23,221 nt of DNA from Chrysochromulina parva (taxonomy: Eukaryota > Haptophyta > Prymnesiales > Chrysochromulinaceae), in assembly GCA_002887195.1 (NCBI GenBank), contig PJAB01000600.1, forward strand, positions 1 through 23,221, in the 5' to 3' direction. The position numbers were made by a program, and so were the translations under genes. This document shows positions 18,085-23,221 of the stretch, piece after piece (within the stretch, counting starts at the first letter, position 1; every line of letters begins with the position of its first letter). The notes beneath the pieces are model-generated. The model saw only the letters and a list, made by a program, of their open reading frames with translations, did no database searches and had not been told where the DNA came from.

Positions 18085-18158
18085 TCGGCACGAATCATGA
18101 TAGTGACCGCCCACAATCGGAGCCCCCGGCAAGCGGGTACTGGAGGACTTCGTGCCGA
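18085..18158 (+). promoter_or_regulatory. SECIS element, probably form II
   Basis: The basal helix is perfect over 10 bp: tcggcacgaa (18085-18094) with ttcgtgccga (18149-18158). A three-by-three internal loop follows. The core is ATGAT at 18097-18101 opposite GGAG at 18142-18145, giving the tandem G-A/A-G pairs that SECIS-binding protein requires. The upper helix pairs agtgaccgc (18102-18110) with gcgggtact (18133-18141) with one mismatch. The apical loop has the conserved AA at 18115-18116, 13 bases after the NTGAN core, and a small extra stem cgg/ccg (18118-18120 and 18126-18128), as in form II. It starts 38 bases after the stop codon and its core is about 260 bases after the UGA. Confidence 0.87.
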
Positions 18159-18605
18159 TCATCGCTGGCGAATAACGCGTTCGGCGTTCGACTGAAGCGC
18201 CTGCCGCCGACGCTGCCTAAAACGCGCTTTGCGTCCTCTCCATCCACGACCGGACGGTTCCGGCACGTCCGCGAGGGCCGGGCGGGCGCGGCGAGCCATC
18301 AGCCACGGAGCGGTCAGGCTGGGCCGCTGGCATCCCATCACTTTTTGGGAGAAGGATGACACGTGATCCTTTTCTTCGAGTGAAGGCTGATGTACAAGTA
18401 GTTGGGTTATCTTAACCCAGAACACGCTAAAAGACTCGGAGTCCTCGATGCATCAGGCGAAATACGGAAAACACCTCCAGACGACTCCAACCCCTCCGGG
18501 CTCAGAGCGGCTTCACGCATGGGGTGTTTGCGGTTTGACGTTTGAGCCGTGGAAATGAGCAGGCTGGACGCTGGAGAGACCGTCGTATACCGCCGACTCT
18601 CAGCC
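18159..18605. other. Intergenic region after the SECIS element
   Basis: This region lies between the selenoprotein transcript and the 3' end of a minus-strand gene. A near-perfect inverted repeat, gagaaggat/atccttttc (18349-18373, one G-T pair), encloses a CACGTG box. No gene is supported. Confidence 0.45.
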
Positions 18606-19154
18606 CTATATGCAAAAGTCGCGCACGCGTGCCGCAAAGCTCCAACAGTCGTTGCGGAGGAGACGCAGCTCGGACGGTTGTTGGCGCGCCATGTTTAGGA
18701 TGGCATCGACGCTCTTAGTTGTGGCTCCGAGAACGACACCACGGCGTGAACGGCGAGCAGTCCGGTGCCGGACCTTTCCAGGGACAGCCGCACCCGTCAC
18801 CAATGCGAGCGTGGTCTCCAAGGCGAGCGGGTCTTCTGGAAGGAAGTCAAAGCAGCTCCCTGATGCTTCGTGCTCAATGACCACGTGCAGCGGCAAAAAG
18901 GAGGGACCGCCAACCAAGGGCTCGAAGCAAGCAATCAAACGTGAGCTCTCGGCTGCAGGTGAAGTGGCAACTGCAGCCGGTGGCGCCTGCAGTGGCAACT
19001 GCAGCAAGGCTTGTACGAAGGCTCGCATTATTATGGCCATTGCGGCGAGTTTATCGGCGTGCACGATGAGGCGAGCTAAAAATCCCAAACGCTTCCTCAA
19101 CATCAAGAGTAGGGCCGACATGGGTCGATTATTCACAGTGTCTTTCCCGGTCAT
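18606..19154 (-). CDS. Unknown small protein with H...NDCW motif
   Basis: The frame codes for 182 residues. The N-terminal 65 are basic and hydrophobic, then Ala/Pro-rich. From about residue 73 the sequence looks like a compact domain: [10 protein letters not shown] with His90, FDFLPEDP at 102-109, [11 protein letters not shown], then [17 protein letters not shown] with Asn168-Asp-Cys-Trp. A His early and an N-x-C-x-x-F helix late is the arrangement of permuted papain-like (LRAT/PPPDE) hydrolases, where Cys is the nucleophile, but the match is only by pattern and the true family is not established. It is head to head with RPN10: the two ATGs are 29 bp apart, so the leaders must overlap or the start must lie further in, for instance at Met12. 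Other frames across this stretch have less protein-like composition. Confidence 0.6.
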   Translation of the reverse strand: MTGKDTVNNRPMSALLLMLRKRLGFLARLIVHADKLAAMAIIMRAFVQALLQLPLQAPPAAVATSPAAESSRLIACFEPLVGGPSFLPLHVVIEHEASGSCFDFLPEDPLALETTLALVTGAAVPGKVRHRTARRSRRGVVLGATTKSVDAILNMARQQPSELRLLRNDCWSFAARVRDFCI

Positions 19155-19183
19155 TTCATGTCGGTGTTCGCCTCACGGCGGCT

Positions 19184-20611
19184 ATGGTGCTCGAAGCGAC
19201 CTTTATCGTGATCGACAACAGCGACTGGATGCGCAACAGCGACTTCGCCCCATCGCGCCTGGATGCGCAACAGGATGCCGTCAACCTGCTCGCAGCAGCC
19301 AAGTACGCAGGCCGTGGGCGCAAGTCTTCTGCCAGACTGGCCTGCCCCTCCGCAGCACAGACCCGCCGTTGCGCCTGACCTCTCGACCTGACGCGGTCTG
19401 CGTCCCCGGTGCGACTCCGCGCTTGCAGGACGCAGTCCAACCCCGAGAACACCGTCGGCGTGCTGACGATGGCGGGCAAGGGCGTCGACGTGCGCGTGGC
19501 GATGACGAGCGACGTCGGCAAGGTGCTCGCGCAGTCGCACGGCGCGCAGGTGTGCGGCGAGATCAACCTCTCGGCTGGGCTGCAGGTGGCGGGCTTGGCG
19601 CTCAAGCACCGGCAGAATAAGAACCAGCGTCAGCGCATCATCGTCTTCGTGGGCAGCCCGGTCAAGGAGGATGAGAAGGAGCTCGTGAAGCTGGGCAAGA
19701 AGCTCAAGAAGAACTCGGTTGCGCTCGACATCATCAACTTTGGAGAGGAAGCGGAGAACACGCCCAAACTCGAGGCGCTGCTAAACGCGGTCAACTCTGA
19801 CGACAACAGCCACCTCGTCACTGTGCCGCCAGGCCCGCACGTGCTCTCTGACATCCTGCTCTCGTCGCCGATCGTGCAGGGCGAGGACGGCGGCGGCGGC
19901 GGCGCGGCGATGGCCACCGGCGGCGGCGGCGGCGGCGGCTTCGCCGAGTTTGGCGTTGACCCCACGCTCGACCCCGAGTTCGCGTGGGCGCTGCGCGTCT
20001 CGATGGAGGAGGAGCGCCAGCGGCAGGAGAACGAGGCCAAGGCCAAGGCGGAGGCCGCGGCCGGCGGCAGCGGCGAGGCGGCGGCCGGCGGCGCCGCGGC
20101 GGGATCCACGTCCGCCGACGCGCCGATGGCCGAGGCTGGCGGCGCCGACATGGACGAGGCCGCACTGCTCGAAGCTGCCATCGCCATGAGCCAGGCGGAG
20201 ACTGTCCCGGGGTCGTCGTCGATGGTCACTCCGACCGCGACCGGGCCGGCGGCCACGCCCGGCGCGCCGCCGCCCGTCATCCGCGCTGGGCTAGTCGAAC
20301 CGTCGCCGCCGCCGCCCATCCCGCCCCCCGCCGCACCGCTCCCCGCCGACGTCGATATGGGCGACGCCAACGAGGACATGGACGAGGAGATGCAGCTGGC
20401 GCTGGCCATGTCCATGTCGCAGCAGGCCGCAGCCACGCCCGCGGCGCCCGCGGGCTCGGCCGCCTCCGACCTGACCATGTTCCAGGATGCGAGCTTCTTG
20501 CAGTCAGTGCTCGGCTCGCTCCCGGGCGTCGATCCCCAGGCCGTCATCAACGCGATGCCCTCCAACCCGGAGACGAAAGAGGGGGAGAAGAAGGAGGGCG
20601 GGCCCAAGTAG
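19184..20611 (+). CDS. PSMD4: 26S proteasome ubiquitin receptor RPN10 (PSMD4)
   Basis: Two exons, 19184-19302 and 19429-20611, give 433 residues. RPN10 sits at the base-lid junction of the 19S particle and binds polyubiquitin. The N-terminal VWA domain (about 1-190) is highly conserved: [27 protein letters not shown] joined to [38 protein letters not shown] and [15 protein letters not shown]. Three ubiquitin-interacting motifs follow, each with the acidic-hydrophobic-xx-Ala-xxx-Ser core: about 221-240 ([13 protein letters not shown]), 282-297 ([12 protein letters not shown]) and 358-372 ([13 protein letters not shown]). Gly-, Ala- and Pro-rich linkers separate them. The tail ([18 protein letters not shown]) resembles the C-terminal helix in other RPN10s. 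Three UIMs matches the plant form rather than the two-UIM mammalian form. Confidence 0.96.
19303..19428 (+). other. RPN10 intron (GT-AG, phase 2)
   Basis: The donor is CCAA|GTACGC and the acceptor GCTTGCAG|GACGCAG. Removal of 126 bases rebuilds a split Lys codon (AA+G) and yields [12 protein letters not shown], the conserved RPN10 sequence. If it is retained, a TGA ends the protein after 64 codons. Confidence 0.95.
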
Positions 20612-21548
20612 ACAAGGCGTGCCATCGTCACCACGTTCTCGAAAAAGAGCAGCAGAACCAGCCCAGGCTGTGAAGCAGCCCAGGCTGTGAACCAACCCAG
20701 ACTGGAGCAGGGTGGCGCCCGACGCGCACTACAGGGCGACGGCAAGTGAGGTTCGAGAGAATGAGCTGATGGAGGCGAGGGCAGGACGCGACCGAGCAGC
20801 GAGCACACCACCGCAGCGAGGCGAGCAGGGACCCAGGCCCCAAATTTGCCGCAGTTGCGTCAGCCGGTCTCCGTGTCTGAGGAGCATGGCTCGATGACGC
20901 CGAGAACCGCGGGGAGTCATCATGTCATCTGTTCTGAGGCACACACAAACTCGTTCCCTTGACTTGTCATATTTTTCCACTACAATCTCGCCCTCATTTC
21001 AGAGCTCATTTAGGTCAACTCGCCCTCATTTAGATGTCGGCTGGTGGGAATCTGCTGCGAGGGCGTGCCGAGACGAAGCCGAGAATCTCTCTAAACCATC
21101 TAAGCATCTTTCTTATGGAGCCTCGACTCTCGGGGACCAGTCCGCGCATGGGCTCGGTACGCGCTCCGCCGATCGAGCGAACACCTGCCTGGCCTCTCCA
21201 GCAGAGCACTGACTTGGGTTCGGGCCGATTGCGCAGGCTCCTGATGGGCTCTCAGCCGAGGCATTGCGCCGCTCCCTCGAGGGGATCCCATCAACGTTGC
21301 AAGGTGCGAGCCACCACAAAGCACATCCGTTTGAGCATGTTGCTACATTGCTATTGCGGGCCTCGCATACGCCTGGCGTGCCACGCGGCACTGCCAGCGC
21401 GAGGCGCTTTGCCGGACCGTTCAGAGGACGCCACTGGCAGGACCGCCTGCCTGCGTGACAGAGTGGGGTGCCCAGCTTTTGTGTTGGCGTATCCGCGGTC
21501 GTTGCGTGCTGAGCGAGTTCGTGCGCCCCCTACCACGCGTCCGCAGGG
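20612..21548. other. Intergenic region with short tandem repeats
   Basis: A 17-bp period repeat, cagcccaggctgtgaa, lies at 20659-20674 and 20676-20691 with a third decayed copy to 20705, in the RPN10 3' flank. A second direct repeat, ctcgccctcattt, occurs at 20987-20999 and 21019-21031. Open frames around 21034-21609 are Arg/Ala-rich without recognisable features. No gene is supported. Confidence 0.5.
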
Positions 21549-22379
21549 ATGCGTTCGCCACTGGGTGACCCGGTTCGGTCGGAGAGCGTTGCGGGCATGG
21601 ACATGCTGAACGACATGTTCCAACGTCAGGCTCGCCGGCTTGAGGCGCAGCTGTATCAGCGTGCGCAGGATCAGCGCACAATCGAGGTAACGCAGCGTCA
21701 GGCGCAGATCGCGCGGGCGCAGGTGCGCCGGCTCGAGCAAACTCACTGCGAGCAGGCTGCCCGCATTTTGCAAGGCGCCAAATCACTTCAGCAGCTGCAG
21801 CAGCTCCTCCGCGAGACCCTGCACGTGAAGCAGGAGGTGCTCGGCGTGTGCGATGAGCTCGAGCGCGAGGTGGCGGCGCTCCGTGAGGCACTGGGCCGTG
21901 TGGCGCCCGGAGAGGCGGAGAAGGTGCCCCGTCGCCGGGCCGGCAGCGCCTCTGACAGTACGTACTCTGTGGAGGCGCTGCGCCAGCGGGCAGGCGATCT
22001 CGAGAGGCAGCTCGCAGACACGGAGCGCTCGGCACTGCAGCAGATCGGCGCGACGCCGTCGACATTAATGGCGATGAGCAGCGACTACAACCCGCTCAAC
22101 GACCTGTCAGCCGTGGCCGACTATGCGTCCAAGGCTAATGTGGCTGAAAGCGGCGCCTACTACGTTGAGTCCGCGCCGGCGTCCACGCACATGCCCATGC
22201 TGCCGCTGCAAACGCCTTCCCACGGGCACATGGAAATGCACGCGCCAACGGCGGCGTCGATGGCAATGTCATCCCGCTATCCGAACACTGCGCCCTACGC
22301 AATGCCGAACCGAGGTGGCGACCGCCCCGTGCCCATGATGCTGTCGCGGGATCATTCTTTCGAGCAGCGGCCCTATTGA
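21549..22379 (+). CDS. Coiled-coil protein of unknown function
   Basis: The protein has 276 residues; an in-frame stop at 21510-21512 makes this the first possible ATG, with Met17 (21597, MDMLNDMF) as an alternative. Residues about 17-120 and 140-165 are strongly helical with heptad-like spacing (FQRQARRLEAQLYQRAQDQRT, LRETLHVKQEVLGVCDELER, LRQRAGDLERQLADTERSALQ), so it should form a coiled coil. The C-terminal 90 residues are Met/Pro/His/Ser/Tyr-rich and probably disordered. There is no signal or membrane segment. Structural or scaffolding roles are typical for such proteins, but nothing here points to one. Confidence 0.72.
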   Translation: MRSPLGDPVRSESVAGMDMLNDMFQRQARRLEAQLYQRAQDQRTIEVTQRQAQIARAQVRRLEQTHCEQAARILQGAKSLQQLQQLLRETLHVKQEVLGVCDELEREVAALREALGRVAPGEAEKVPRRRAGSASDSTYSVEALRQRAGDLERQLADTERSALQQIGATPSTLMAMSSDYNPLNDLSAVADYASKANVAESGAYYVESAPASTHMPMLPLQTPSHGHMEMHAPTAASMAMSSRYPNTAPYAMPNRGGDRPVPMMLSRDHSFEQRPY

Positions 22380-23004
22380 TGCGTAACCTCGCTGACATGC
22401 TGCATCGACCATGCAACCTGAACCGCTGCACTGGCCGTTGCGAGGACACACGCTGCGATGGCGTACTCCTTCCAAATCATAATAATAGACTGCATGCTTT
22501 GTAGCTTGGAGCGCTGATCGCCGCTATCGCGACCGCGGTGGAGTTGGACTGACGGTCGGTGTGTGGCGGCCCCCGAGTAGTCCCCATGTGTGAGTCGCAT
22601 TCGGTGATGCGTGCGTTCCCGTGTGCGTCATGATGCGTGCGGCGCGTGTACACTGGGATTTGTCATTCAGCGCGCCGGGAGCGCAAATGCACGAATGCCA
22701 ACGACCTATTTGGTCGCCGCGTCATCATGACCCATGTTTTGCCCACAAGATTTTCGAGTTGTGAACGCGCTGACTCCTCTTTTTCCAAGACGAAAAAGAG
22801 GCCTTGCGGCCCCTCCAAAAATGAACACATTTACGGCCATCAAATCGCCGATACGGCGCTTCATGGCGAGCCGAGCCGTTAATGAGGTGCCGTACAGCAG
22901 AGTCGTAGCATTTTTATGAACGCGGTGAGACGACGATCTCGCTGGTTTACAGATCTGTTCTCCTGTGAGACCCCGATTCCCCTTGAAACGTGCCCGTGTT
23001 CTTC
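22380..23004. other. Intergenic region with one strong hairpin
   Basis: No gene is supported. A perfect 10-bp inverted repeat, cctctttttc/gaaaaagagg with a 6-base loop, lies at 22776-22801. It is not followed by a typical SECIS core. Confidence 0.45.
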
Positions 23005-23221
23005 ATGAAGCGCGCATCCGCTGCACGTTCGTCGGACATGGACCTTTTTGACGACGCCAATTGGTACGACCAATTGTATCTACAGGGCAAAACGCTAGTC
23101 GTGCCCGGCCCGGAAGAAAGAAAAGAAAGCAACAAAGGGACCACTGTTGCGAACCCCAGGAGAGTCGAGCTGCAGAGAGAGTGCCTTGATCAGATCCTCT
23201 CTCTCTCCCGCTTACAACTGT
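23005..23221 (+). CDS. Possible gene start, cut by the window edge
   Basis: An ATG at 23005 opens a frame that stays open for 72 codons to the end of the window. A second ATG at 23038 starts MDLFDDANWYDQLYLQGKT. The acidic-aromatic start and later charged segment (PGPEERKESNKG, RRVELQRECLDQILSLSRL) look protein-like, but no family is recognised and an intron may interrupt it. Confidence 0.35.
   Translation, partial: MKRASAARSSDMDLFDDANWYDQLYLQGKTLVVPGPEERKESNKGTTVANPRRVELQRECLDQILSLSRLQL

Noticed and set aside
17634..18116. A 160-codon open frame on the minus strand over the selenoprotein gene
   Set aside because: The plus strand shows a complete thioredoxin fold with redox and cis-proline motifs and a SECIS. 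The minus frame has no recognisable feature and is taken as a shadow.
18610..19620. Long plus-strand open frame overlapping the NDCW gene and RPN10
   Set aside because: It reads Ser/Arg/Lys-rich low-complexity sequence and overlaps RPN10 in a different frame.
21034..21609. Plus-strand open frame of 191 codons before the coiled-coil gene
   Set aside because: Its composition is that of random GC-rich sequence, and it overlaps the better-supported coiled-coil gene in another frame.
22776..22801. Perfect 10-bp hairpin as a possible second SECIS or terminator
   Set aside because: It lacks the ATGA/GA core and apical AA, and no upstream recoded gene fits. It is kept only as a hairpin in the spacer.
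1..23221. Prokaryotic operon, mobile element or CRISPR content
   Set aside because: Genes are eukaryotic in type, on both strands and spaced apart. No transposase, integrase or regularly spaced repeat array is seen.

Overview
The window looks like nuclear DNA of a unicellular eukaryotic alga, most likely a haptophyte or similar. The genes are GC-rich, compact and mostly intron-less. Two genes carry short GT-AG introns whose removal restores conserved protein joins. The products are eukaryotic: a proteasome ubiquitin receptor, a TRAPP tethering subunit, a chromodomain/SET protein and a CAP10-type glycosyltransferase. The assignment to haptophytes rests on general style, not on a marker gene.

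Layout: 527-1855 (+) unknown protein with C-terminal membrane segments and a perfect 34-bp palindrome inside its coding sequence; 2816-3754 (-) small protein with an N-terminal signal and a helical body; 3835-5676 (-) IQ/EF-hand protein with RPQS repeats; 5969-7522 (-) chromodomain/SET protein with polyproline and polyglutamine tail; 7839-8363 (-) and 8564-9073 (+) two small divergent unknown genes; 9344-10675 (+) amino acid permease; 10871-14945 (+) TRAPPC11 with one intron; 15268-17061 (+) glycosyltransferase family 90; 17631-18047 (+) thioredoxin-like selenoprotein with its SECIS element at 18085-18158; 18606-19154 (-) unknown protein with an NDCW motif, head to head with 19184-20611 (+) RPN10/PSMD4 (one intron); 21549-22379 (+) coiled-coil protein; and 23005 to the window edge (+), a possible gene start.

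The most interesting item is the selenoprotein. An apparent 68-codon ORF stops at a TGA (17835-17837) at exactly the place where a thioredoxin has the first Cys of its redox motif. The same frame then continues through GGC-N-P, a cis-proline motif and the rest of the fold to a TAG at 18045-18047. Forty bases further on lies a hairpin with a 10-bp perfect basal stem, an ATGA/GGAG non-Watson-Crick core and an apical AA, as expected for a eukaryotic SECIS element. The protein would be a 138-residue, membrane-anchored UxxC thioredoxin-fold selenoprotein.

The genes are unrelated housekeeping and regulatory loci, not an operon or a pathway cluster. I saw no rRNA, convincing tRNA, CRISPR array, insertion sequence or virus.
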